Notes: generated by a model not told the origin, from the letters alone. A stretch of 19,179 bases of DNA from JBKPCD01 sp046727175 (GCA_046727175.1 JBKPCD010000117.1:1-19179); one strand, 5' to 3'. Positions 1-8,574 are shown, counted from the first letter of the stretch. Numbers and translations: made by a program.

Positions 1-3000
1 CCCATTGAGCGGGAGACCATAGCCTGGAAGTACGGCCAAGGGGAAGCCTGAGGCGTAAAGTTGCACGCCCGAAATGCGCCAGCCGGCTACGATCTTCGAC
101 AAGACGCCGTCCTGCAGAAATGGCTTGCCGGCACCGAACGGCAGCTCATAGCTGTAGTTCAACTTGATGACATGCGTCTGGTCGAAGGCGGAAAGGGCCT
201 TCTCGGCGTCACGATTGAACTGATTCATCGCCCGCCCGTCGCCGGCGTTCGCGCGATCCGAGCGCAGCGTGAATGCCTTCGAGAACACGTAGGAGCTCAG
301 GAAGGTCAGACCCGATCCGTAGCGCTTTTCCCCCTTGAGAATGAACGCGTGATAGCTCGATCGTCCGCTCCGATCGCCGCCGTCTGCACCAGTAGCGATA
401 TCCAGGTACTGCGGGAAGGGCCGCAGCGCCTGACGCACGGACTGCGACGCCGGAAACGACGGGTACGGATACGGGATGTTCGCCTGGCGCGCCAGCGTCG
501 AATCCATCCGCGAGTTCATCAGATTGATCGCCCCTGCCGGACCGTACTGCTGCACGAAGCTGTAGAAGATCGCAGGATCGACCTGGTTGAGACTCAAGAG
601 GTTCGTCGTGAGGTGGCGACCGAGCTGCGCGTTGTATCCCGCTTCAACGGCGAAACGGCCTGGCAATTGCCGTTGGGCGTTCAGCGTCCACGAGTAATAC
701 TCCGGCAGGCGTCCCGAGTCGTACGGTTGCCAGTACGGAATGTTGCTGCCGTTGAGCGTGTTTGGAACGAGGAAGGGAGGCTCCGGCCACGCCGGCCAGC
801 CCTGATCCCAGTTGAAGGCGGAACTCGCCGGCAACGCCGGCGCGGCTACGTTATAGCCGCCGATGAACCCGTTCCAGTGCGAGCTGCCGCCCGTATTCTT
901 CACCGACCCGAACGTCCGCGCGGCACTCAATCGAACGACGGTGTTCGTGTTCAGCCCGTACACGAGGCCCAGTCGTGGGCTGAACCCCCAGGGCCACGCC
1001 TCGTACATCGTCTTCTTGCCGGTCCGGCCCGGCCCGTCGCCGGCGAACTCCGACGCGCCGAGGCGGCCATCGGCCGCCGGGTTCGGAAGCGTCGGATTGA
1101 AGTTCGAGTAGCCGTCAGGGTAGTGGCCCTCCCATGTCGGCGGCGTGTACTCATAGCGCATGCCGTAGTTGAGCGTGAGCGCGTTGCTGATGCGCCAGTC
1201 GTCTTGTATGTAGCCTGAGTAGTAGCGCCAGCGATCGGACACATACCGATTGGTCGTGATCTCGGACGACTGCACTTCGCCGAGCAGGAAGCTTGCGAAC
1301 GCGTTGCCGGTTGCGCCCGTTCCGTCGAGCGTGCCGTTCGGGAGAAATCCGGCTGTCGCGCCCCGGTTGAAGTTGTAGGTGCCGGCTGCCGTGTGCCAGC
1401 CGTAGCCGTCGTAGTGATCCTGCTGGACGATGAACCCGAGCTTCCACGTGTGGCTCGTCTTGACCCACGTCAGGTCGTCCGAAATCGCCCACAAGTAGTT
1501 GCCCGATCCTCCCCACTCCGACCGGCCCCAATCGAGATAGTCATCCGAAAAGTCGATCAGCGGGAAGAGCTTGTCGGGTCCGGGCACGTTAATCAGCCCA
1601 ATCTTCGTGCCCCATCCCTGGTCGCGGTTGAAGGAGGCACGCAGCTGGAACCAGTCGTTGTGGCCGAAGCTCACTCGGTTCAACAGGCTCGGCGTGATGA
1701 CCCGATCCCAGTTGGCCCTGTAGACACGCGTATTCGAGTCCTCGTCACGGAAGTTGTTCAGTGGAACCGGAAGGCCGCCGCCCGGCCCGCTCGAGGGCGG
1801 TAAGACCAGAACTTCTCCCCAGTGAAAGAGGAAGCCGAAGCGGTCTTTGCTCGACAGATTGTGATCGAGCTTGATGCTGAACTTGTTCCACGGGTTCGTC
1901 TGGATCCGATCGCCGGAGGTGTACGTGAAGTTATTCCGAACACCCGGCAAGTCGGGCCTCATGGTGGCGAGCTGGAGCACGTTCCGCGAGATCGTGCTGA
2001 AGCGGTCCAGTGGAATCTGGTTGCCGGGAAACGGATCCCGAACGAAGCCCGAACCCGTGGGACTGACGCGGGTCGTCCTTGGATCGTAAATTGGAATGAG
2101 GTTGCCGTTGGCGTCCCGCCAGTTCGAGAAGTCGCCGTTGTACATTTCGGCGGTGGGAATCGTGACAACCCCCGGCGCCGCCGCGGTCTTGTTTCGATAC
2201 CCTTCGTACGACGCAAAGAAAAAGGACTTGTCCTTCCCATTGTAGAGGCCGGGTATTTTGATCGGACCGCCGAACACGCCGCCGAAATCGTGCTGCTCGA
2301 GCGGCGGTTTCGACCGTCCCAGCGCCTTGCTGAAGTAGTCGATTGTGTCGAGCTTGTCGTCCCGATAGAACTCGAAGGCCTTTCCGCGCCAGGCATTGCT
2401 GCCCGATCGGGAGACGAAGCTCACGGCACCGCCGCCGGCGTGTCCGAACTCTGACTTGAACCCATTCGTGTCCACGGCGAACTCAGTAATGGCTTCCACC
2501 GACGGTGAATTCAGCGTCGTCCACAGCCGCTGCTCGAATGGAGCGCCAGGAGTCGCTGAAATACCGTCGACCGTGAGGTCCCAGCCGCCTTCCTGACCGC
2601 CGCCGATGACGATGTTGCCGCGGGCGCCATCGCCACTGTTGCCCGCCTTGGCCTCGGGTGCAATCAGGCTGAGATCGAGCGGCGATCGCAGCTGTCCCCC
2701 GACGACGAGCGGTAGATCCTGGATGAACTTGCCGCCGATGGCCGTCGTGACCTTGACGCTGTCGGTCTGAATCTGTTTGGACTCGCCCGACACGGTGACG
2801 GCGTCCTGCAGCCCGCCCACAGCCAGGGTCCCGTCCACGCGGGCTGTCCCCCCGGCCGTGACCTCGACGTTCTCGTACGTCGTCGTCTGAAATCCATTCG
2901 CCGTCACGATGACGACATAGAAGCCGACCTGGAGCTGCGGAATGGTGTACGTGCCGTGGTCCGACGTCGTCACCGTGCGTTCGAAGTTGGTGGCCACGTG

Positions 3001-3156
3001 GACAGCCTTGACCGACGCCTTGGCCACGATGCCGCCCGTGGTATCGGTCACGGTACCTGTAATCGTGCCGCGGTCCACCTGCGCACTGGCCAACCCGGCC
3101 AAAGTCAAGAGCCATACCCCGGTGAGTACCGAGATCCGACTTTGGAGATAGGGCAT
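1..3156 (-). CDS. TonB-dependent receptor, Oar-like with carboxypeptidase-regulatory-like N-terminal domain (3' end outside window)
   Basis: This frame is open from the ATG at 3156 to the window edge, giving 1052 codons without a stop, so the C-terminal strands are missing. A strong Shine-Dalgarno (GGAGGAG, about 3162-3168) decides the start. Residues 1-25 form a Sec signal peptide (hydrophobic VWLLTLAGLASA, cut before Q26). Residues about 28-105 are a carboxypeptidase-regulatory/CNA-B-like beta domain (GTITGTVTDTTGG, then TSDHGTYTIPQL). A plug-like region follows (TVDGIS; EFGHAGGGAVSFVSRSG), then a long beta-barrel with typical phrases such as FGGPIK, KSFFFASYEGYR and YIQDDWRIS. Known for the family: outer-membrane, TonB/ExbB/ExbD-energised uptake of large or scarce substrates. 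The substrate cannot be told from sequence. It has its own putative promoter and lies downstream of the RraA-like gene on the same strand. The family call is secure. Confidence 0.93.
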   Translation of the reverse strand, partial: MPYLQSRISVLTGVWLLTLAGLASAQVDRGTITGTVTDTTGGIVAKASVKAVHVATNFERTVTTSDHGTYTIPQLQVGFYVVIVTANGFQTTTYENVEVTAGGTARVDGTLAVGGLQDAVTVSGESKQIQTDSVKVTTAIGGKFIQDLPLVVGGQLRSPLDLSLIAPEAKAGNSGDGARGNIVIGGGQEGGWDLTVDGISATPGAPFEQRLWTTLNSPSVEAITEFAVDTNGFKSEFGHAGGGAVSFVSRSGSNAWRGKAFEFYRDDKLDTIDYFSKALGRSKPPLEQHDFGGVFGGPIKIPGLYNGKDKSFFFASYEGYRNKTAAAPGVVTIPTAEMYNGDFSNWRDANGNLIPIYDPRTTRVSPTGSGFVRDPFPGNQIPLDRFSTISRNVLQLATMRPDLPGVRNNFTYTSGDRIQTNPWNKFSIKLDHNLSSKDRFGFLFHWGEVLVLPPSSGPGGGLPVPLNNFRDEDSNTRVYRANWDRVITPSLLNRVSFGHNDWFQLRASFNRDQGWGTKIGLINVPGPDKLFPLIDFSDDYLDWGRSEWGGSGNYLWAISDDLTWVKTSHTWKLGFIVQQDHYDGYGWHTAAGTYNFNRGATAGFLPNGTLDGTGATGNAFASFLLGEVQSSEITTNRYVSDRWRYYSGYIQDDWRISNALTLNYGMRYEYTPPTWEGHYPDGYSNFNPTLPNPAADGRLGASEFAGDGPGRTGKKTMYEAWPWGFSPRLGLVYGLNTNTVVRLSAARTFGSVKNTGGSSHWNGFIGGYNVAAPALPASSAFNWDQGWPAWPEPPFLVPNTLNGSNIPYWQPYDSGRLPEYYSWTLNAQRQLPGRFAVEAGYNAQLGRHLTTNLLSLNQVDPAIFYSFVQQYGPAGAINLMNSRMDSTLARQANIPYPYPSFPASQSVRQALRPFPQYLDIATGADGGDRSGRSSYHAFILKGEKRYGSGLTFLSSYVFSKAFTLRSDRANAGDGRAMNQFNRDAEKALSAFDQTHVIKLNYSYELPFGAGKPFLQDGVLSKIVAGWRISGVQLYASGFPLAVLPGYGLPLNG

Positions 3157-3214
3157 CACTTCTCCTCCATTCCGATCCGACGTGATTCACGGCGCGTCCT
3201 CGACGACGCGCGCC

Positions 3215-3244
3215 ATCCTCAGCCAGAACCAAGTTGGATGTCAA
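3215..3244 (-). promoter_or_regulatory. Putative sigma70 promoter of the first TonB receptor
   Basis: On the minus strand a perfect -35 TTGACA (3244-3239) is followed, 18 bases on, by a weak -10 GAGGAT (3220-3215). This lies about 60 bases before the ATG at 3156. The short leader contains a GC-rich inverted repeat, GGCGCG/CGCGCC, at 3191-3214. The -10 matches only 3 of 6 consensus bases. Nothing else was recognised in the 273-base spacer 3157-3429. Confidence 0.4.
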
Positions 3245-3429
3245 GGAAGTATGGGCGCGGGTCGGCCGAGTAATGGGACACAACGGGGTGCACCCGTCGG
3301 GCCGTTCGCTGCTCACGTCGACGTACGCGAATCGATCGAACGTCTGGGTGATGACCGGCATCGAGTTGCCGGAACCGTGGTGCCGCTCGCTGTTACCGCG
3401 CTGACTGTTGGTGTGACTTCCTCGGAGCA

Positions 3430-4377
3430 CTACTGATCGCGCTGCTGCGGCGGGCGGCGACCGGTCTTCTTGAAGACGTACTCGTCGCGCTCCTTCTGCA
3501 GTTCCGGCGTCAGCGGCCCATAAATCTGGCGTGACGTGTACTTCCCGGTGCCAAGCATCATCAGACTCCAGTCATCACGAGCCTTCGACAGCTCGCCGGA
3601 CTCCACCACCTCCTTGACCATGTGCGGCGGAATGAACCACATGCCCTCGCGATCGGCGAGGACCACGTCCCCCGGCATGACCAGCGTCCTGCCGATCCGC
3701 ACAGGGATGTTTATACCGGTCACCATGACGCGCATGCCCTGCGAAGGCAACGAGTTCTTGTAGTACGCCTGCATCCCCGTTTCTGCGATCCGCTCGACCC
3801 AGTAGACGCCGCCGTCGACGATCATTCCGTTCTTCGTGGTGGTCTGGATGTAGTGCGCCAGCTTGTTGCCGACGAAATTCCAGTCCGCACCGAATACGTC
3901 GGCGACGATCACGTCGCCGGGCTGCAGCATGTCGATCGCCGTCTGGTTTCGCGCGACGCTCGTGCCCTTCGCCTTGGCCTCGGCTTCGTCCACCTCCGCG
4001 ATGTCCCCGCGGAGCGGCATGAACTGGACGGTCAGCACCCGTCCGACCATCTTTTGATTGGGCTGCAGCACTCGCCAGCCGTCGCGCGATTCGAACTGAT
4101 TCGGGTAGCCGCGACTCGGCAGAACCGCCTGCACCTCCTCGGCGATGAGTCCCTTCAGCCGTTCCAGCATCTCGTCGGGCACCTTCGGCCGGCCGTCCGG
4201 AAACCGATCGTAGGGATTCTTGCTCGTGTACTTGGCCAATTGCTCCGGCGTCCATTGGAAGAGTTGAGCGAACACCGGGCCGACGCAGATGAACGTCGCG
4301 ATGAGAACAAACAGCATCGAAACGACGTGCGGGCGCCGGACGAGCCGTCCGGGTGGAAGAACCTGTCTTTCCGGCAT
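3430..4377 (-). CDS. Exported RraA-family protein (HMG/CHA aldolase fold) lacking the catalytic Arg-Asp pair
   Basis: The 315-residue protein starts at the ATG at 4377, chosen because GGAGGAAG sits just upstream; an in-frame start at 4443 would add 22 basic residues. It has a long charged n-region, a hydrophobic stretch at residues 21-37 (MLFVLIATFICVGPVFA) and a likely cut before Q38. The body carries RraA-fold landmarks: LQPGDVIVAD near 151-160, FVGNKLAHY near 168-176 and GMIVDGGVYW near 184-193. RraA-fold members are RNase E inhibitors or divalent-metal-dependent 4-hydroxy-4-methyl-2-oxoglutarate/CHA aldolases, normally cytosolic. In the aldolases the loop reads DGxxRD; here Arg and Asp are replaced by Tyr192 and Trp193, so classical aldolase activity is doubtful. 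It lies upstream of the first TonB receptor, 273 bases away. The fold assignment is firm; the function is unknown. Confidence 0.87.
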   Translation of the reverse strand: MPERQVLPPGRLVRRPHVVSMLFVLIATFICVGPVFAQLFQWTPEQLAKYTSKNPYDRFPDGRPKVPDEMLERLKGLIAEEVQAVLPSRGYPNQFESRDGWRVLQPNQKMVGRVLTVQFMPLRGDIAEVDEAEAKAKGTSVARNQTAIDMLQPGDVIVADVFGADWNFVGNKLAHYIQTTTKNGMIVDGGVYWVERIAETGMQAYYKNSLPSQGMRVMVTGINIPVRIGRTLVMPGDVVLADREGMWFIPPHMVKEVVESGELSKARDDWSLMMLGTGKYTSRQIYGPLTPELQKERDEYVFKKTGRRPPQQRDQ

Positions 4378-4477
4378 AACTTCCTCCAATCGTGAATCCG
4401 GCTCTGATGAACGGCGGGTCGTCCTCGCGGCCCGCGGCCGCATCCCCGATCAATGCGGGAACGTCAACGAGGGCGGA

Positions 4478-4507
4478 ATGATACCAAGGCCGGAAATCAC
4501 GCGACAA
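4478..4507 (-). promoter_or_regulatory. Putative sigma70 promoter of the RraA-like gene
   Basis: On the minus strand -35 TTGTCG (4507-4502) and -10 TATCAT (4483-4478) are 18 bases apart. The -10 matches 5 of 6 consensus bases and the -35 matches 4 of 6. The predicted transcript would begin near 4471, about 95 bases before the ATG at 4377. The other part of this divergent spacer (4378-4613) shows no further clear element. Confidence 0.45.
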
Positions 4508-4613
4508 TGCAGTGAACACGTGGCCGAATGACGCGTCACAGCCATCCGCCAGTTTCCGCCGCGGCGACCGCCCGCGAGATTTCTTCGCATTTTGTGACGA
4601 TATACAACGAATC

Positions 4614-5321
4614 GTGACGACCTCGCTCGCAGTGCTTCTGTGCGGAGCGTTTTGGGGACACTCAAATTCGCTCGCGCCCATCTACACAGGCGGACGCGGT
4701 GGGCTCGAGACGTACCTGATGAACACCTACAACCTGCCGGCGCGTCCGCTCTACACGCTCGCGGCGTTGACGCAGCACGAATGCACGCCCGGGCACAGCT
4801 TCCAGGCGGCGCTGGCGCTCGAGGGGCCGGAACGTCCAGCATTCCGACGCGGCACGTCGTTCTCGGGATACGGAGAAGGGTGGGGACTCTACACCGAGTG
4901 GCTGGGCACCGTGATGGGCATCTATGAAACTCCCTACGAAGACTTCGGCCGTCTGACCTACGAGATGTGGCGCGCGTGCCGGCTGGTCATCGACACGGGA
5001 ATCCATCAATTGAGCTGGAGCCGTGAGCAGGCGATGGACTACCTGCGAACCCGCGTGGCGCTCTCCGAGCACGAGATCACCACCGAAGTCGAGCGCTACA
5101 TCGCGTGGCCGGGACAGGCGCTGGCGTACAAGCTCGGTGAGATCCAGATTCGCAGTCATCGTCGTGAGGCGGAAGAGAAGCTGGGCGCCAAGTTCGACCA
5201 ACGGCACTTCCACGACGCCATCCTCGCGCTCGGCTCGGTTCCGCTGCCGGTGCTGGAGCAGCGCATGGCACAATTCATCGCGGACGGCGGCACGAATCCG
5301 CCCGCGACGCCGCGGCAGTAG
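4614..5321 (+). pseudogene. DUF885-family metallohydrolase, C-terminal portion only (probable 5'-truncated gene)
   Basis: Recognisable DUF885 sequence begins abruptly near 4675 (APIYTGGRGGLETYL) and continues to the natural C-terminus. It includes the HECTPGH metal-site motif (codons from 4776), GYGEGWGLYTEWLG and ALSEHEITTEVERYIAWPG. Full members are roughly 550-620 residues, usually with a signal peptide; here only about 215 residues of domain remain, so well over half, the whole N-terminal part, is missing. The frame stays open upstream to an ATG at 4512. The GTG at 4614 would give a hydrophobic start (TTSLAVLLCGAFWG), so a short exported product of about 235 residues is conceivable. No convincing Shine-Dalgarno precedes either start. 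DUF885 proteins are presumed zinc peptidases or hydrolases. A 5' deletion is the simplest reading. It is divergent from the RraA-like gene and convergent with the next amidohydrolase. Confidence 0.7.
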
Positions 5322-5325
5322 CGTT

Positions 5326-5342
5326 GCCGCCCGACCGGCGGC
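5326..5342 (+). terminator. GC-rich hairpin between convergent genes (possible terminator)
   Basis: A perfect 6-bp stem GCCGCC/GGCGGC with loop CGACC lies 4 bases after the DUF885 stop, between two convergent genes. An alternative stem CCGACC/GGTCGG (5331-5336 with 5351-5356) overlaps it. Neither has a U-tract, so intrinsic termination is uncertain. Confidence 0.3.
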
Positions 5343-5415
5343 CGGGGGACGGTCGGCGTACCGTTCTCGCAGGAACCTCAGAAGTCTGAACGATTGCCTG
5401 CGCTTGCGCCTCTGT

Positions 5416-7251
5416 TCAACGCACCGTGCCAGCGGAAGAGATCCGCGGATCCGCTTGGTAGACGATCCGTCCGCCTGTAATTGTGTAGAGCACCTTCGCC
5501 TTCAGCAGCGCGGCGGGATTGGTCCGCCCCGCCTCCACGAGGTTCGTATCGAACACGACGACGTCCGCAAGCTTCCCGGCCGTGAGCGTTCCCTTCAGAT
5601 CCTCTTCGAACGAGGCCCATGCGGAATTCTTCGTGTACGCCTCGATTGCCTCTTGGATCGTCAATCGCTGGTCGGGGAACCACCCTGCCTTCGGCTCTCC
5701 GGCGAGCGTCTGGCGTGATACTGCGGCGTACAGACCATAGACGGGGCTCAGGAAATAGCGCGCCGCGTTGGTCCCCGGGCTGTCGCTCCCGAAGATCAGG
5801 ACGGCACCCGCGTCCTTCAGCTTACGGAAGGCGTAGGCGCCGCGGCTTCGCTCCGCCCCGATCCGCTCTTCCATCCACCGCATGTCATCGGACACGTGGT
5901 ACGGATTCACCTCGGCCACGAGTTTTAGTTTGCCGAAGCGCGAGAAATCGTCCGGATGCACGACCTGTGCGTGGATCACGCGCCACCGGTGATCGGTATC
6001 CAGGAGGCGCTGCTCCGTGAGCACGCGCTCGTACACGTCGAGCAGGATGCGCACACCGAGATCGCCGATGGCATGCACGTGCGGCGGCACCCGGGTTTTC
6101 ACGGCGATCTGCAACAGCCGCTCGAGGTTGCCCGGCGGAAACCGCGTGTAGTGATCGCGTTCGGTCATCTGCAGCGCGGCGCCCTCGACGGCTTCGGGAT
6201 ACATCACCTGCCGGAGGTAGCCGCGGTTGTTCGGGTTGTGGTCGTAGGGCCGGAAGAACAGCGCGCTGCTGGCGCCCATGATGCCGTCGACCCACGCCTT
6301 GTAGCCAATGAGTTTGAGCCAGTCATCCCCGAAGCCGCGCGATAGTCCCAGCTCGGCGACGCGCTCGGCCTGATACAGCGTCGGGCGGAGCATGATGCGC
6401 GACGTCAGCTCGCCGAGTCGCTTCAGCTCCTGGTACGCCATCAACTGCTCCGGCGAGGTCAGATCCTGCATCGTGGTGACGCCGCCCTCGCGCGCCTCCC
6501 GCAGCACGGCGCGGACGTGAATGAGCCGCTGCGCGAACGGAATCGGCGGGATGACGCGACGCACCATTTCGGCAGCCTCGCCCTTCAGGATGCCGGTCGG
6601 GTGGCCGCTCGCGTCCTTGACGATCTCGCCTCCGGGCGGGGCGGGCGTCGAACCGTCGATTTTCGCCAACGCCAGGGCGCGCGAGTTGGCGAGATACATG
6701 CTGCGATCGAACCGGTTGACGAGCACGGGGTGATCCGGTGTCACGGGATCGATGAGGTCGCGCGATGGCGTGAACGGCCCAGCGGCTGGCGTTGCACCAG
6801 TCGTCGCCGCTCCCGACGATCCGGCGGCCCACTGTTCGTACGCGCCCCAGTCGCCGCGCGTCAGCCACGCCCCCGCCGGCAGGCGCTGGGCTGCGTCGCG
6901 AATGCGATCGCGAAACGCACCGGGCTCGTGCACGTCGAGCAGGTTGACGCCGACGAGCAGCGACCCCGTAGAGTCGATGTGCACGTGCGCGTCGTTGAAC
7001 CCCGGCGAGGCGAACATGCCGCGGAGATCAATCGTCCGCGTGCGCGAGCCCACCAGCGCGCGGACCTCGGCGCTCGTGCCGACAGCGAGGATGCGATCGC
7101 CGGCAATGGCGACCGCCTCCGCCCAGGGCCGCGCGGCGTCCACTGTGTATATCCGGCCGTTGACGAGCACGAGATCGGCAGTACCGAACGGCTGGGCGCC
7201 GAGGACTCCGGAGACCGTCATCAGGCAAGCGAGAAGGACGAACCTGCGCAT
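5416..7251 (-). CDS. Exported YtcJ-like amidohydrolase (Amidohydro_3 family)
   Basis: The 611-residue protein starts at the ATG at 7251, which has GGGAGG upstream and leads straight into a signal peptide (MRRFVLLACLMTVSGVLGA, cut near residue 19). A small beta domain follows (ADLVLVNGRIYTVD, AVAIAGDRILAVG). Then comes the metal motif PGFNDAHVH (His89, His91), a Lys in GYKAWVDGIMG, VPPHVHAIGD, a WRVIHAQVVHPDD segment, FGSDSPGTN near the C-terminal side of the barrel, and the closing KLADVVVFDTN beta element. This order is typical of YtcJ-like amidohydrolases, which hydrolyse N-substituted amides, formamides or related C-N bonds. The substrate is not predictable. It sits 115 bases downstream of the AI-2E-type gene on the same strand, so co-transcription is possible. 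The family call is secure. Confidence 0.92.
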   Translation of the reverse strand: MRRFVLLACLMTVSGVLGAQPFGTADLVLVNGRIYTVDAARPWAEAVAIAGDRILAVGTSAEVRALVGSRTRTIDLRGMFASPGFNDAHVHIDSTGSLLVGVNLLDVHEPGAFRDRIRDAAQRLPAGAWLTRGDWGAYEQWAAGSSGAATTGATPAAGPFTPSRDLIDPVTPDHPVLVNRFDRSMYLANSRALALAKIDGSTPAPPGGEIVKDASGHPTGILKGEAAEMVRRVIPPIPFAQRLIHVRAVLREAREGGVTTMQDLTSPEQLMAYQELKRLGELTSRIMLRPTLYQAERVAELGLSRGFGDDWLKLIGYKAWVDGIMGASSALFFRPYDHNPNNRGYLRQVMYPEAVEGAALQMTERDHYTRFPPGNLERLLQIAVKTRVPPHVHAIGDLGVRILLDVYERVLTEQRLLDTDHRWRVIHAQVVHPDDFSRFGKLKLVAEVNPYHVSDDMRWMEERIGAERSRGAYAFRKLKDAGAVLIFGSDSPGTNAARYFLSPVYGLYAAVSRQTLAGEPKAGWFPDQRLTIQEAIEAYTKNSAWASFEEDLKGTLTAGKLADVVVFDTNLVEAGRTNPAALLKAKVLYTITGGRIVYQADPRISSAGTVR

Positions 7252-7320
7252 GCGAACCTCCCACTGCGCGAGGACGAGTACAGGACGCGAGTGTCCCGTC
7301 TCAGTGATTCGTTTGCATAA

Positions 7321-7349
7321 GCCGCGGAGCGCGGCAGAGGGGCTGCCGC
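7321..7349 (-). other. Two overlapping, mutually exclusive hairpins in the AI-2E/amidohydrolase spacer
   Basis: One hairpin is GCCGCG-GAG-CGCGGC at 7321-7335. The other is GCGGCAG, a 5-base loop, CTGCCGC at 7331-7349. They share the bases 7331-7335, so only one can form at a time. They lie between the AI-2E-type stop and the amidohydrolase start. There is no U-tract after either. An mRNA processing, stability or attenuation role is possible but unproven. Confidence 0.35.
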
Positions 7350-7366
7350 CCAGCCGGCGTTGGAGA

Positions 7367-8470
7367 TTATGGTACGAGCCGGTCCTCCTCGCGTCCGTTC
7401 GGCGCCTCCGTCGACGGTACGGGGCGGGTGATGCCTGCCGGCGCATCATGGGGCTCGAAGAGGCCAGTGACGATGGCCGTAATGAGCGGACCAAGGACGA
7501 TGCCCAGCAGCCCGAACGCGCTCACGCCCCCGAGAAGACTGATGAACATCAATAGTCCGTTCATCTGGGTCCGGCCGCTGAGGATGACGGGCCGAAGGAC
7601 GTTGTCGATGCTGGCCACTATCGTTACGCCGAGTACGGCGAGGACGACGCCTTTTGCGACGTCGCCGGTGGCGATGAGCCAGATCGCGGCGGGCACCCAA
7701 ACCACCCAGGTGCCGACGAACGGCAGCAGTGCCAAGAACCCCATCATCACGCCCCAGAACACTGGAGCTCCCAGACCGAGAATGGCGAACACCAGGCCTC
7801 CGGCAAGTCCCTGGAGCGATGCGATGACGAAGCCGGCCGCGATGCTCGCGTAGACGAGATCGCGCGTCTGCCTGATCATGCGCTCGCGCCGCAGTTCGTC
7901 GAACGGCAGCGCCCTCCGGGTTTCCCGCATGATCGTTTGCGCATCGCGAAGAAAGAAGAACAACGCAAACAGCATCACGAACAGCTGGAACAGAAGAACA
8001 GCGACATCGGCCAGCAAGCCTCCGACGCGGGCGGCGAGAAAGCCGGCTGCTCGTGACGTCGATTGCTCGACCAGGGTTCCGAGATCGGTGAACTGAGCGC
8101 CTGGAATGAGGACTCGGAGACGATCCCACGCGCGTTCGGCCAAGGCCAATTGGCCAGCGAGGGCTTCCCGGTCCAGTTCCGAAAGGGCAGCGCGGCTTTC
8201 CCGGACGAACGCCGTCAGAATCACCCAGCCTGGACCGATCATGAGGACGGTCACGACCAGCGTGCTGAGTCCGGCGGCGCGCGCGTGCCCCCATCGCGGC
8301 ACCAGCCGCTCGTGCCACGGGTACACGAAGATCGCCAAGACTGCGGCCCACCCGAGCGGTGCGAGAAACGGCCAGACGATTCGCAGCATGGCGTACCCGA
8401 GCAGCAACACGACGCCGTAAAAGAACAGCGTCGCGACGCGCTCACGTTCTGTCGCCAGCGGGCTCCGCAC
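7367..8470 (-). CDS. AI-2E family transporter (PF01594-type membrane protein)
   Basis: The 367-residue protein starts at a GTG at 8470, with an excellent AGGAGG five bases upstream. Several hydrophobic helices are visible. There is an N-terminal pair (TLFFYGVVLLLGYAML; FLAPLGWAAVLAIFVYPW) and a third helix near AAGLSTLVVTVLMIGPGWV. An amphipathic soluble stretch of about 80 residues follows, then the characteristic C-terminal block with DVAVLLFQLFVMLFALFFFLRD, FVIASLQGLAGGLVFAILG, FWGVMMGFLALLPFVG and LMFISLLGGVSAFGLLGIVLGP. The length matches the family (about 350). The name comes from E. coli TqsA, linked to autoinducer-2 export; other members are Na+(Li+)/H+ antiporters or of unknown function, so quorum sensing should not be assumed. 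A promoter within an inverted repeat lies immediately upstream. Confidence 0.92.
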   Translation of the reverse strand: MRSPLATERERVATLFFYGVVLLLGYAMLRIVWPFLAPLGWAAVLAIFVYPWHERLVPRWGHARAAGLSTLVVTVLMIGPGWVILTAFVRESRAALSELDREALAGQLALAERAWDRLRVLIPGAQFTDLGTLVEQSTSRAAGFLAARVGGLLADVAVLLFQLFVMLFALFFFLRDAQTIMRETRRALPFDELRRERMIRQTRDLVYASIAAGFVIASLQGLAGGLVFAILGLGAPVFWGVMMGFLALLPFVGTWVVWVPAAIWLIATGDVAKGVVLAVLGVTIVASIDNVLRPVILSGRTQMNGLLMFISLLGGVSAFGLLGIVLGPLITAIVTGLFEPHDAPAGITRPVPSTEAPNGREEDRLVP

Positions 8471-8487
8471 TGAATCCTCCTAGAGGA

Positions 8488-8535
8488 CTTGACCCGTCAC
8501 AATCTGAGTATTTGAGTCAAGTTTTTCGGGTCAAG
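8488..8535 (-). promoter_or_regulatory. Promoter of the AI-2E-type gene flanked by a perfect 9-bp inverted repeat
   Basis: On the minus strand -35 TTGACC (8534-8529) and -10 AATACT (8512-8507) are 16 bases apart, with the predicted start near 8500. The arms CTTGACCCG (8488-8496) and CGGGTCAAG (8527-8535) are perfect reverse complements. One arm overlaps the -35 box and the other lies just downstream of the transcription start. A third GTCAAG lies at 8516-8521. This arrangement suits a repressor or looped operator, but the cognate regulator is not in the window. Confidence 0.45.
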
Positions 8536-8574
8536 ACCGTCCGCGCGTCAGCGCGGCGTTATCAAGCAATGCGA

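Noticed and set aside
61..2454. Plus-strand open frames of 385 and 210 codons at the left end
   Set aside because: They are shadows of the first TonB receptor, whose minus-strand frame is open for 1052 codons and reads as a normal receptor.
7367..8470. Evidence for quorum sensing from the AI-2E family name
   Set aside because: The family name is historical; members include cation/proton antiporters, and no LuxS- or Lsr-like gene is in the window.
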